A stretch of 64,000 nucleotides of DNA from a virus, in the IMG/VR virus record IMGVR_UViG_3300047551_000431, positions 27,481 through 91,480 of that record, one strand, 5' to 3'. Positions within the stretch are counted from its first letter, which is position 1. Every line of letters starts with the position of its first letter. A program made the position numbers and the translations under genes. The notes below the pieces were generated by a model that was not told the origin of the DNA, searched no databases, and saw only the letters and a list, made by a program, of their open reading frames with translations. Shown here piece by piece: positions 27,167 through 34,971 of the stretch.

Positions 27167-30010
27167 TTAGGGTTTACATGAGTATTGTTTACAGCAGTCA
27201 CAGTCATCATAAATTTTCTTTATGGTAACTGGTACTAATTCTGTAGGAAACTCGGGTTCGACATCAATTCTCCAGCAAAATCCTGGATATTCAAATAACT
27301 CAACAGACTTTCCGATATTATTATAGAGTACTTCTGATTCTACCTGAATGTAAATTTCCTCATTATAACAAGAAGTTAGTCTAACAGCTAATGGTGCACA
27401 CTCTTCGCAAGTTGTAAACTGCTCGCTAACATTAACATTGCTTACATCTAATGGATCACAATAGTCAATATCACTTACAGCAATTACAAAACAACCATCT
27501 ATAGGGTTTCCGTCTATTTCAATTTTTACAACAATATCAAATCCTATGTAAGCACTTAAATCATTCTTTGAACAATACAGAGGTGTAGTAAGATCTTGAC
27601 AATCATATACATTATATATACATGGTGTTATATATACTGTTTTGGGACATTCGCACTGAGCATTATTTCCTACAACAACAACTTCACACCCTTCACCACA
27701 ACTTACATTAATTGTATTAGAACAAATACCTTCCGCAATTTGAGGCGCTAGTTGATCCGCTGCATCCGCAAAAGAAGATATGTAAGCATCAAGATCACCA
27801 GTTGATTTATAACTGCACATAGGTGCATAAATATTTGCAGGGTCGCCAGGTGCGTTACAGTTCCATATTCCTGCAGGAGAAAAAGTAGAATTAGTAATTG
27901 ACAAACTAGGATTACCTGTTATACTATCTGTATATGCAGCTGGTAAAGCTTTCCAAAAACCACCAGGTGAAGTAGAAAATAAACTATAGTTTGTACTACT
28001 TTGTGCTGGACCATATACAAGTCTTCCGAAAGGAATACCTGTAGGTACATTGGTAAGTCCAGTAAGTCCTAAATTACCACCAGCTATAGGGTTTGGTGGT
28101 TGATAACCATCTGTAGAATCTACATAATATGGACTTGCTGGATTTTGAGAAGGTGGAAATATATGAGTCATCTGATCAAGATAACCTTCTACAATAGCAC
28201 GATACGTAAGATACGCTTCTACACTAGGCGCTCCTGATGGATTTTGACTTGGTAATAAAACAGTGTTTAAACTAGTTGGTGTAGTAGCCGTTAAAATAGC
28301 AAGTGTTATGTTTACATTTAGGGAGTTTTTAATGAAGTCAGACATCTCCATAGAAGTCTGATAAATATCACACCTGGTACAATCATTATATGCACCGGAA
28401 TCTCTACAGGAAGATCCTGTTGAAGATGTAATTGTCCAACTGTTTGAAACACCTGCATTATTACTTAATGAAAAAGTTTGAGAACTTCCTGTAATACTTG
28501 CTGGAAATCCATCAGTAACTAAAATAAATTTCTTTATAGCATTAGGATCAGAACCCGCTCCGAATATTATTTGAGTACCTGTTACAAAACCGTCTAATGT
28601 TTTTGTACCTGACCCTTGAGCAAGTCCTGATAAACTAGTAATGTAATTATTTATATCTATTATATTGTTAGTTAAGAATAGAGGATTATCTTGACTATTA
28701 CCAGGTAGTGCAGCTACTGAAAATGTACAGAATCCTAATTTAATAGTACTATTTTGTAGACCTGCTAAAATATTTGGCGCACTAACAACAGATTGTAGAA
28801 AAGCAATCATATCTGTTCTTTCTTGCGCAGAAACAGAACCTCCTAAATCTAATATAAAAACAATTTCACTTAAAGGACAATCTTGTGTACCAATACATGT
28901 TCCTGATGGAACATCATAGTTGAATCCTGGAGGACATAAGTTCGGACCTAAAGATTTACCATCACACTGATCAAGATTATTATTCTTTATGTATCCTGGA
29001 GGACATTCTCCACAATTGTAAAAAACAGCTTGTAGATCTAATGCTGTTCCACCTATATTGTCAGCTACTTGCCAAGTAACACCTGCATCAAATGTTCTTA
29101 ATATCTGATGGATACCTAAACTATTATTATATCTAGCTGTATATCCTTCAGTCTCAGAATAAAAACTAAACAAGTGAGAATTATTTCCTGGAGAACTGGA
29201 TTGAAGAGTCCATGTTATACCACCATTTACAGTCATGTAAATAGTATCATTTCCTCCCATAGCAAACATTACAAGATCATTTATTGCATCGAATGCTGTC
29301 CCATATATAGTTGTTGATACTGGAGAAAAAACCTGCGCTACACTCCAAGTTGCTCCAGAGTCTGTAGAAAGATATATTTTTGATTTTCCTACAACAACCA
29401 TTTTTGTACCATCACTTGAAAGATGTACACCACAGATTTGATCTATAGATAATAATGCATCAAATCCTACAACAGTTGTCCAGGTTATACCTCCATCATT
29501 AGTCTGCAATAATTTTACTTGAGGATTAGGAGTCGCTCCCGGATTACTAAAACCTATAATACCATTTAGTTCATCCGACATATGAAGTTTTACAAAACTT
29601 ATAGTACTAGCGTATAAACTTGCAAAGTCATTGTTTACAATATTATAAGTGTTTCCGCCATCTATTGATTTATATAAACCCTCTGTTCCGTATATGTAAC
29701 TTATATTCGAATCCAGTACAATCACTCTAGATCCTAGACCAGGATCCACATTTATATCAAAGCTTATCCAATCACCTATTGGTGTATCTAGGGTATCACC
29801 GTTATCATCAGAAGTTCTTATAATAGTACCTGTACTTGGATTACCTGCAAAAATTACTTTATTACCATTGTTAGGATCTATTCCTACACAACTTCCACCG
29901 CCTCCAAATTCCGAGGGAATTAAAGGTATGTTTTCAAAGTCATTTCCATTATTTGTATACCCTGCTTCTGAGGACGCTCTAGTAGTATAATAAGCTTTTA
30001 TTAATGACAT
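27167..30010 (-). CDS. BNR propeller + von Willebrand A fusion protein, 947 aa
   Basis: The N-terminal 340 residues contain six BNR/Asp-box-like repeats (SIDGGNTYN, TNDGGITWT, STDSGATWS, TVNGGITWT, TFDAGVTWQ), which indicate a beta-propeller of the sialidase or YCF48 kind. A von Willebrand factor A domain follows at about 378-570. Its metal site has the first Asp (ILDLGGSVSA), the Thr (GSGTKTLDG, about 470) and the second Asp (LVTDGFP, about 498), but the usual DxSxS is DxGGS. The C-terminus holds two Cys-rich modules (CFVIAV, CWRIDV, DDCDCC). vWA domains mediate metal-dependent protein adhesion. Placed in the fibre operon it could be a surface adhesin; this is inference. Confidence 0.75.
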   Translation of the reverse strand: MSLIKAYYTTRASSEAGYTNNGNDFENIPLIPSEFGGGGSCVGIDPNNGNKVIFAGNPSTGTIIRTSDDNGDTLDTPIGDWISFDINVDPGLGSRVIVLDSNISYIYGTEGLYKSIDGGNTYNIVNNDFASLYASTISFVKLHMSDELNGIIGFSNPGATPNPQVKLLQTNDGGITWTTVVGFDALLSIDQICGVHLSSDGTKMVVVGKSKIYLSTDSGATWSVAQVFSPVSTTIYGTAFDAINDLVMFAMGGNDTIYMTVNGGITWTLQSSSPGNNSHLFSFYSETEGYTARYNNSLGIHQILRTFDAGVTWQVADNIGGTALDLQAVFYNCGECPPGYIKNNNLDQCDGKSLGPNLCPPGFNYDVPSGTCIGTQDCPLSEIVFILDLGGSVSAQERTDMIAFLQSVVSAPNILAGLQNSTIKLGFCTFSVAALPGNSQDNPLFLTNNIIDINNYITSLSGLAQGSGTKTLDGFVTGTQIIFGAGSDPNAIKKFILVTDGFPASITGSSQTFSLSNNAGVSNSWTITSSTGSSCRDSGAYNDCTRCDIYQTSMEMSDFIKNSLNVNITLAILTATTPTSLNTVLLPSQNPSGAPSVEAYLTYRAIVEGYLDQMTHIFPPSQNPASPYYVDSTDGYQPPNPIAGGNLGLTGLTNVPTGIPFGRLVYGPAQSSTNYSLFSTSPGGFWKALPAAYTDSITGNPSLSITNSTFSPAGIWNCNAPGDPANIYAPMCSYKSTGDLDAYISSFADAADQLAPQIAEGICSNTINVSCGEGCEVVVVGNNAQCECPKTVYITPCIYNVYDCQDLTTPLYCSKNDLSAYIGFDIVVKIEIDGNPIDGCFVIAVSDIDYCDPLDVSNVNVSEQFTTCEECAPLAVRLTSCYNEEIYIQVESEVLYNNIGKSVELFEYPGFCWRIDVEPEFPTELVPVTIKKIYDDCDCCKQYSCKP

Positions 30011-30013
30011 ATC

Positions 30014-30154
30014 TTATGGTTTCTTTTGCACCTGATTTTGTGCAGGTGTCTTTAATTGATTAACACATTTACTGCAACCTACTTTTCCATCAGGGGTTAC
30101 TCTCTTTTGACATCCGCAGCTCATTGCTGCTCCACAGTTTGGACATTTGCTCAT
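30014..30154 (-). CDS. Tiny double-zinc-ribbon-like protein, 46 aa
   Basis: A short frame with ATG at 30152-30154 and TAA at 30014-30016. It encodes CPNCGAAMSCGC and, 15 residues on, CSKC, so four to six cysteines in CxxC pairs could bind one zinc. It lies with 3-bp spacing before the vWA gene and 20 bases after the 185-residue gene. Similar mini-proteins with MSKCPNCG openings occur in Bacteroidetes phages as far as I recall. Function unknown. Confidence 0.62.
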   Translation of the reverse strand: MSKCPNCGAAMSCGCQKRVTPDGKVGCSKCVNQLKTPAQNQVQKKP

Positions 30155-30174
30155 ATTGTTGGTTTTTTAAAAAG

Positions 30175-30732
30175 TTAGCATGATTCACATCCGCAGTTAC
30201 AACTAAGTTTTGTCAATCTGGACATTACATAATTATAGATGTCCATTCCTTGTTTAGGATTATGACAATATTCAACTTTTGCTTTAGCTGCTTCTAACAT
30301 AGTAGTTAGCAAATTTAGTTCTTTTAGTTTATCCTTCAAAGGTTGAACCGGTTCACAATTCGGAACATCTAGACAACAAAGAATAGTTTGAATCTTAGCA
30401 AGCGCTGCTGTAATACGTAAGTGGTTATATTCCACATAGACATACTCATTTGGTGCAACACTATACTTTATAGCATACACACCATCAGGAATATCATTAC
30501 GAACTGTTGTACAGTTAGTCGTCTGCAATCCTAAATCACAAGCTGTAAGACTAAGATTAAATGAACTACTTGTTGGATAGTATGCTACTGCATTGGTATA
30601 TCCAGGTGCAAGAACTTCAAGAGTTAATGATCCCGGTGCCATACTAGGATCATATGTGCTGGTGTCTACCACTCTGAGAATACAAGTATTCAAAGTGTTA
30701 GGCATATCTAAAGATAAAAGATGTTTTGCCAT
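30175..30732 (-). CDS. Cys-rich virion protein, 185 aa
   Basis: The N-terminal 110 residues are an Ig-like beta domain (CILRVVDTSTYDP, LTLEVLAPGYTNAVAYYP, YVYVEYNHLRITAALAKIQ). The C-terminal 70 are helical (LKDKLKELNLLTTMLEAAKAK) and end in CNCGCESC. This plan is common among Bacteroidetes phages in the fibre or head-decoration region. It is the first gene after the bidirectional terminator, so it may have its own promoter; a near match to the Bacteroidetes -7 box (TAATTTCG) lies 19 bases before its ATG. Role in the virion is inferred. Confidence 0.64.
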   Translation of the reverse strand: MAKHLLSLDMPNTLNTCILRVVDTSTYDPSMAPGSLTLEVLAPGYTNAVAYYPTSSSFNLSLTACDLGLQTTNCTTVRNDIPDGVYAIKYSVAPNEYVYVEYNHLRITAALAKIQTILCCLDVPNCEPVQPLKDKLKELNLLTTMLEAAKAKVEYCHNPKQGMDIYNYVMSRLTKLSCNCGCESC

Positions 30733-30771
30733 ATACTATTAAATTACGAAATTAATCATAATAAATGAAAT

Positions 30772-30806
30772 AAAAAAGGGTGAGATTTGATTCTCACCCT
30801 TTTTAT
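30772..30806. terminator. Bidirectional terminator
   Basis: GGGTGAGA at 30778-30785 pairs with TCTCACCC at 30792-30799. A-runs and T-runs on both sides give a U-tract in either direction. It ends the transcript of the 462-residue gene. Confidence 0.88.
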
Positions 30807-30821
30807 TATCAAAACTCTAGA

Positions 30822-32210
30822 TTAGTCATTAACAGGATCAATAAGGGTACAAGTAGCAGGGCACTGTAGTATTTCCAATTGTGTACAAGCACTACCAGCA
30901 CTACTCAACCATGTTCCCATAAAATCTTCAAAATCTTCCCATGATGTAGTACCAGGAGTAGTTGTATTAGAAGGAGCAATAATCTCAAGCAAATATTGAT
31001 CATTATCAAAAGTACTTGATGGATTATTGAAACGAGGTACATTATGCTGAATATAGTAACGTGTATATGATGTATTACGATTGATAGCTGCAGTTACATC
31101 ATCACCGTTAGTGATTTCACGAATACGCAAATCTCTACCAGTGTAGAAAGGTTGTTGCATATAAGCTTCAGTCATGATTAAATCACGAATTACAGTTTCT
31201 CCGTATCCTGTACCTTGATAACCAGGACATGTGTTAGATACACAAACTCCACCAAATGCACAAGGATCACCATTCAAATCTACTTCAGAAGCATAAATCT
31301 TAACTGGCTCCAATTTAGAAATCAAAGAATCACTTGGATAGAAAGTACAATCTCCGAACGTAGTATCTACATAAGCACCATTGATGATCAAACCTGCACG
31401 ACCTAATCCAGGAATAGCAGTGGTTCCTGAATAAGTTGTATAGTTAACAACATCAGGAAGTGGTGTTACACCATTGATATAATCTAACAATAGTTCCAAA
31501 TTTTGAGCAGAGTTAGTACCATCACCAATACTTTCCCATACAGGACTTGCTGTATCATAATCCAAAGTATAAGTAATTTCAACCTGAATAAAAGGAGAGA
31601 CTAAAGGAGAATTCAACAACTGATATGCCCATTGTACATATACAATCAAAGGATTAACCGCTTGACCAATTCCATCAACTCCTTCAGCGCAACAACCTGT
31701 ATAAGCAGCTGCTGTATAGTAACTGTTACGAGTTAAGAAACGTAATGCAGGAGAACCCTTAATGTCAACACGAAGATTGTAAGTACTATTACATACAAAC
31801 TCACGGTTTACAACTGATCCTGAATTAAGATTGCAAGAAATCAAAGGATCACCAGCAGTAGGTTGATTAGCATAGTTAGAACCTACAGTAATTTGTGCAA
31901 ATTGTGAATCACAAGGAAGAACCTTGTAAAATTTACTAACGTACTTAGGGTTAATACTTTTTGATTTTACAGATTCGCTGTAACCACCTGCAAAAGGACC
32001 GATTTTGTCATTTGCTGCAGCATGAATAGAACCTGCAACAAGTACCAAAGGACATCCGTTAGTAGGTGCAGTAGCTTGGTTTGTCCATGTTTTAGGATCA
32101 TAGAAACCAAATTGACCAGTAGCTAAAGCTGATGTAGCTGTAGTACCGTCGTTAACAAAACCGTCTGTTCCCACAAAGGTTTTGTTAAAAGCATGATTAA
32201 AGTAACTCAT
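30822..32210 (-). CDS. Probable abundant virion structural protein, 462 aa
   Basis: The N-terminus (MSYFNHAFNKTFVGT) is typical of a conserved structural protein in crAss-like and related Bacteroidetes phages. The body is beta-rich, rich in Thr, Ser, Asn and aromatic residues, with few charges, as in capsid or fibre proteins. The gene is isolated: 60 bases upstream, with a TATATTTA box about 20 bases before the ATG, and a strong terminator 16 bases downstream. Its codons are more uniform than those of its neighbours. This suggests a separately transcribed, highly made protein. Head or tail location cannot be settled. Confidence 0.7.
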   Translation of the reverse strand: MSYFNHAFNKTFVGTDGFVNDGTTATSALATGQFGFYDPKTWTNQATAPTNGCPLVLVAGSIHAAANDKIGPFAGGYSESVKSKSINPKYVSKFYKVLPCDSQFAQITVGSNYANQPTAGDPLISCNLNSGSVVNREFVCNSTYNLRVDIKGSPALRFLTRNSYYTAAAYTGCCAEGVDGIGQAVNPLIVYVQWAYQLLNSPLVSPFIQVEITYTLDYDTASPVWESIGDGTNSAQNLELLLDYINGVTPLPDVVNYTTYSGTTAIPGLGRAGLIINGAYVDTTFGDCTFYPSDSLISKLEPVKIYASEVDLNGDPCAFGGVCVSNTCPGYQGTGYGETVIRDLIMTEAYMQQPFYTGRDLRIREITNGDDVTAAINRNTSYTRYYIQHNVPRFNNPSSTFDNDQYLLEIIAPSNTTTPGTTSWEDFEDFMGTWLSSAGSACTQLEILQCPATCTLIDPVND

Positions 32211-32270
32211 AGTTTTTTGTTTTTATAAATATATAAGTAATATAAGAAGTCTTGTTTAAACTTCCAAATT

Positions 32271-32696
32271 TTATTTCAAGAAAATTAGCTTGTACTTAGT
32301 ACTGTTAATCAATGACTTAATCTCATCGATTGTGTTTATAATCTCAGAATGCTCACAAGTATCTTGAACTTTGCTACACATATCATAAAGTCCACGAAGA
32401 TACTTTACACATTCTTCAGGTGTACTCATTGCTTTAAGTTCAGTAGATGTAGGATAGTCTAGTAGTTTCTCAGTAACACCTTGCCATTGTTCAGCAAGAC
32501 TATCTGCAAAGTCACCAACACCATCATAGAACTCACCCATTGCAATATGTGCAGAGTAACTAGTTGTTTTAAGATGAGCAATGTGGATTTTTGTAACACC
32601 ATTTAAAAGTTCAAATGTAAGTGCTGTTATAGCACCGGTCATTTGTTTCATTGCATTACCGGTAGCTCCACCACCTTCAATTTTCAATTGTCTCAT
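32271..32696 (-). CDS. Ferritin/Dps-like helical protein, 141 aa
   Basis: An all-helical protein. Residues 25-60 carry FELLNGVTKIHIAHLKTTSY, then HIAMGEFYDGVGDFADSLAE, a His/Asp/Glu pattern like the metal site of Dps and ferritin-like proteins. I recall a phage family of unknown function (DUF5856) with this pattern. It is cotranscribed with the ring protein at 32699-33406, two bases apart. Whether it binds iron, protects DNA or is a structural helper is unknown. The C-terminal half is a coiled helix with three cysteines. Confidence 0.6.
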   Translation of the reverse strand: MRQLKIEGGGATGNAMKQMTGAITALTFELLNGVTKIHIAHLKTTSYSAHIAMGEFYDGVGDFADSLAEQWQGVTEKLLDYPTSTELKAMSTPEECVKYLRGLYDMCSKVQDTCEHSEIINTIDEIKSLINSTKYKLIFLK

Positions 32697-32698
32697 GA

Positions 32699-33406
32699 TT
32701 AACTATTTTCTTGTACTGATTGTTGAGATACTTGATACTGTGTCATGTATTCAATATCTCCTGATAAGATGTTTACAGCTGCATCTACAAGGATCTCCGT
32801 AATATCATCTTTAAATTCACAAAGTACATCTGCTGTAGATTGTACTGTTGTATAAGGATCGACACAGTTAATAAGCTGTACAAATACAGGGAGTCTATAA
32901 TACATAAGTTTTACTTCATGTAAACTAAACTCTCCATTTGTATAGATTCTTATTTTATTACCTACTAGTGTACAGAAAGTTTCACCCCATTCAAAACTGG
33001 GTTTCTTTAGTTCATCTGACAAAAGCAAAGGAACATTCTCTTCTTCTGCTAAGTAAGTAATTGTCATTGCCATAGGATTATCACAACAATCTTTTTGACC
33101 GTGACCATTAATACGTTTAAAGTATAAATAGTTTGTAGGTAATTCCTGTGTCTCCATATACAAACCTTTGTTTGTAAGAGTCATAGGAACTTCTATCAAC
33201 AATCTTTGTAGATCGTCAATACGCATTTTGGTTTGCTCATCACCTGTCTTGGTAAGATTAACACCCTGCACTTGACGACGCACCCACTCTACTTGAGCTT
33301 TATTAAAAGCTTCAACGATTTGCCAGCACTGCAAGTTATCATAGTCTAAACTATCTAACTTGTTTAGACGCTGCTTAATCTTTAATTGTAGAGTAAGATT
33401 ATTCAT
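32699..33406 (-). CDS. Tail ring / head-tail adaptor protein, 235 aa
   Basis: The N-terminal helical region (IVEAFNKAQVEWVRRQVQG, then RIDDLQRLLIEVP) and the following beta region (LPTNYLYFKRINGHG, then NKIRIYTNG) are typical of the connector protein that sits below the portal in crAss-like phages. The C-terminal helix (DDITEILVDAAVNILSGDIEYMTQYQ) is a conserved end feature. It lies two bases before the ferritin-like gene and overlaps the 96-residue gene by one base. The assignment is by pattern and context. Confidence 0.72.
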   Translation of the reverse strand: MNNLTLQLKIKQRLNKLDSLDYDNLQCWQIVEAFNKAQVEWVRRQVQGVNLTKTGDEQTKMRIDDLQRLLIEVPMTLTNKGLYMETQELPTNYLYFKRINGHGQKDCCDNPMAMTITYLAEEENVPLLLSDELKKPSFEWGETFCTLVGNKIRIYTNGEFSLHEVKLMYYRLPVFVQLINCVDPYTTVQSTADVLCEFKDDITEILVDAAVNILSGDIEYMTQYQVSQQSVQENS

Positions 33407-33696
33407 TATCCTTTAACGCGTTTTAATCTTGGATTTGCTTTTTTAGCAGCGGGTGATGCTTTACGAGAAGAAGATGCAAGAATAGCTGATGCTGCTTCTT
33501 TTGATACACCTTGCTTCTTAGCAATACTAGCAGCTACTGCTTTAAAACCAGGATGCGCTTGACCACCCTTTTTAAATACACCACGTCCTTTTAGAACGTC
33601 TGCTTTTGTAACTTTACCGTCTCCAGTTAAGTCCGGAAAAGATCCACCAGATTTCATCTTCATGGATCCTCCACATTTCATACATTTTTTTGCCAT
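33406..33696 (-). CDS. Small basic protein with zinc knuckle and EF-hand-like loop, 96 aa
   Basis: It begins CMKCGG and continues with DLTGDGKVTKADVLKGRG at about residues 20-37, which matches a dockerin/EF-hand calcium loop (D.TGDGKVT..D). KKGG follows, and the C-terminal half is a Lys/Ala/Ser-rich helix (VSKEAASAILASSSRKASPAAKK) like histone H1 tails. It is the last of six tiny basic genes. The mix of a metal loop with a DNA-like basic tail suggests a capsid-internal or DNA-binding role; this is inference. Confidence 0.68.
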   Translation of the reverse strand: MAKKCMKCGGSMKMKSGGSFPDLTGDGKVTKADVLKGRGVFKKGGQAHPGFKAVAASIAKKQGVSKEAASAILASSSRKASPAAKKANPRLKRVKG

Positions 33697-33707
33697 AGTT
33701 ATTTAGT

Positions 33708-33959
33708 TTAACACTTCCACTTACGAAGTGATTTGTTTATTCTACTATTAGGATCGTTAGCTGTTTTAGAAGATGTATTCTTCTTCTTCATACCTTCCAT
33801 TCGAGCACAAAATGATCTCTTTCTAGGACCACCTCCAGGTTGTGGTGCTTTTAAATCTGATCCAGGATTTTGTCTTTCGTAAGACTTTCTACCTTTTTCA
33901 TTAAGACCACCTGAAGGTGACTTACCAGCTTTACGTGTCCACGCAGCAGATTTCGCCAT
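33708..33959 (-). CDS. Small basic 'AWTRKxGKSPSGGLN' protein, 83 aa
   Basis: The motif SAAWTRKAGKSPSGGLN at residues 4-20, with FCARMEGMKKK and NDPNSRINKSLRKW later, marks a family common in tailed phages (DUF6321 as I recall). Function is unknown. Strongly basic. Start overlaps the stop of the preceding gene by one base. Confidence 0.75.
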   Translation of the reverse strand: MAKSAAWTRKAGKSPSGGLNEKGRKSYERQNPGSDLKAPQPGGGPRKRSFCARMEGMKKKNTSSKTANDPNSRINKSLRKWKC

Positions 33960-34300
33960 TACTTTTTCTTTTTTACAGAACCACCTTGTTTTTTAACCGA
34001 ACCTCCTTTTTTATATGAATCCGGCTTGGTTAGATAATCCATACGTTTCTCTTGAAGGTCCTGAGATTTTCTATTTAGTCGAGATGCTTTGTAGCTTAGT
34101 CTATCCCCTTTATTGTCAAATCTACTTTCACTAGGTTTACCAAAGTTTTCACCAGCTTTTGCATAAGCATCATCAGCGCGTTGTGCAACTTTCTTAACTT
34201 TAGAATCTAATCTATTAATTTTGTTTGTAGTTCTTCTTATGACTCGTTCATCTCTTTCAGGAGAACCACCATTTTGTTTTTTAACTAGTTTTTTTGCCAT
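33959..34300 (-). CDS. Small Lys/Arg-rich protein, 113 aa
   Basis: A highly charged helical protein (RRTTNKINRLDSKVKKVAQR at about 21-40) that ends with two KKGGS repeats and a Lys tail (KKGGSVKKQGGSVKKKK). The KKGG tag is shared with the neighbours and with the 92-residue gene next to the capsid gene. It overlaps both neighbours by one base. No known domain. Perhaps DNA-binding or capsid-lining. Confidence 0.65.
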   Translation of the reverse strand: MAKKLVKKQNGGSPERDERVIRRTTNKINRLDSKVKKVAQRADDAYAKAGENFGKPSESRFDNKGDRLSYKASRLNRKSQDLQEKRMDYLTKPDSYKKGGSVKKQGGSVKKKK

Positions 34301-34503
34301 TATTTTTTAGTTTTACGATTTGTTGTAGATTTTACCATACCACCTAACATCATTAGTTGTTCTTGAGTAGCTTTACGAACCTTACCTAAAAGTGCTTTAT
34401 CTTTCTGTAGGTCGTTATATCTGCGTATAGTATCCATAGCAGATTCTACTTTCCAGCGTTCTTCACGCATCTTGTCTTCTTTAGACATTTTGATTTGTGC
34501 CAT
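34300..34503 (-). CDS. Small charged protein, 67 aa
   Basis: I place the start at the ATG at 34501-34503 (MAQIKMSKEDKM), one base after the upstream stop. A longer frame upstream would overlap the 89-residue gene by 107 bases. It is helical and charged (REERWKVESAMDTIRRYNDL), followed by the GG-tag region LMMLGGMVKSTTNRKTKK. Unknown function; member of the tiny-basic gene block. Confidence 0.6.
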   Translation of the reverse strand: MAQIKMSKEDKMREERWKVESAMDTIRRYNDLQKDKALLGKVRKATQEQLMMLGGMVKSTTNRKTKK

Positions 34504-34504
34504 A

Positions 34505-34774
34505 TTATCTGAAGTTTTTAGATTTTTGTTTTGCTGATTTTGGTTGAGGTACAAACTGTTTACCAGATTTGTTACCTTTTGCTTTAGCAGCATTAGTAGC
34601 AGCTTTCTCACCAGGAGTTAAAGCATCCCACGCAGCTTTAGGTAAGTATCTTTTTTTACCTTTAGATTGAACCTCTTTAGAAGATCCTTTCTTAGTGTTT
34701 GCATGAGTACCTGAAGTCATCCATTTTTGATCACTCCAATTCTTTAAACTCTGTTGTGATTTAGCTAGCGCCAT
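34505..34774 (-). CDS. Small basic phage protein with 'LTPGEKAATN' motif, 89 aa
   Basis: Contains LKNWSDQKWMTSGT, then RYLPKAAWDALTPGEKAATN and GKQFVPQP. This series is familiar from many tailed phages without a known function. Basic, with no membrane segment. It overlaps the 61-residue gene by one base. Confidence 0.72.
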   Translation of the reverse strand: MALAKSQQSLKNWSDQKWMTSGTHANTKKGSSKEVQSKGKKRYLPKAAWDALTPGEKAATNAAKAKGNKSGKQFVPQPKSAKQKSKNFR

Positions 34775-34959
34775 TACTTATATCCTCCACCTTTAGACTT
34801 ATACTCTTTAGCAAGTAATTGTGCTTTTCTAGCTGACCATTCCCCTGGATCACCACCTTTAGTACCAGCTTTGATCTTCTTAAACAAAGATTCTCTCATA
34901 CCAGGTTTGGTGTAATTACCAGCGGCGTTCACCTTAGATTTTGTTTTCTTAGCTGCCAT
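34774..34959 (-). CDS. Small basic phage protein, 61 aa, 'GDPGEWSARKAQLLA' family
   Basis: The sequence PGMRESLFKKIKAGTKGG, then PGEWSARKAQLLAKEYKSKG is a widely shared phage mini-protein (DUF5872-like as I recall). It is Lys-rich and ends in GGGYK. It is the first of the tiny-gene block and starts 12 bases after the 337-residue gene. Function unknown. Confidence 0.74.
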   Translation of the reverse strand: MAAKKTKSKVNAAGNYTKPGMRESLFKKIKAGTKGGDPGEWSARKAQLLAKEYKSKGGGYK

Positions 34960-34971
34960 ACTAATAATATA

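Noticed and set aside
27166-27176. TAAACCCTAAT on the minus strand before the 280-residue late gene
   Set aside because: It is only 4 bases from the ATG and overlaps the stop of the previous gene; a single isolated match is most likely chance.
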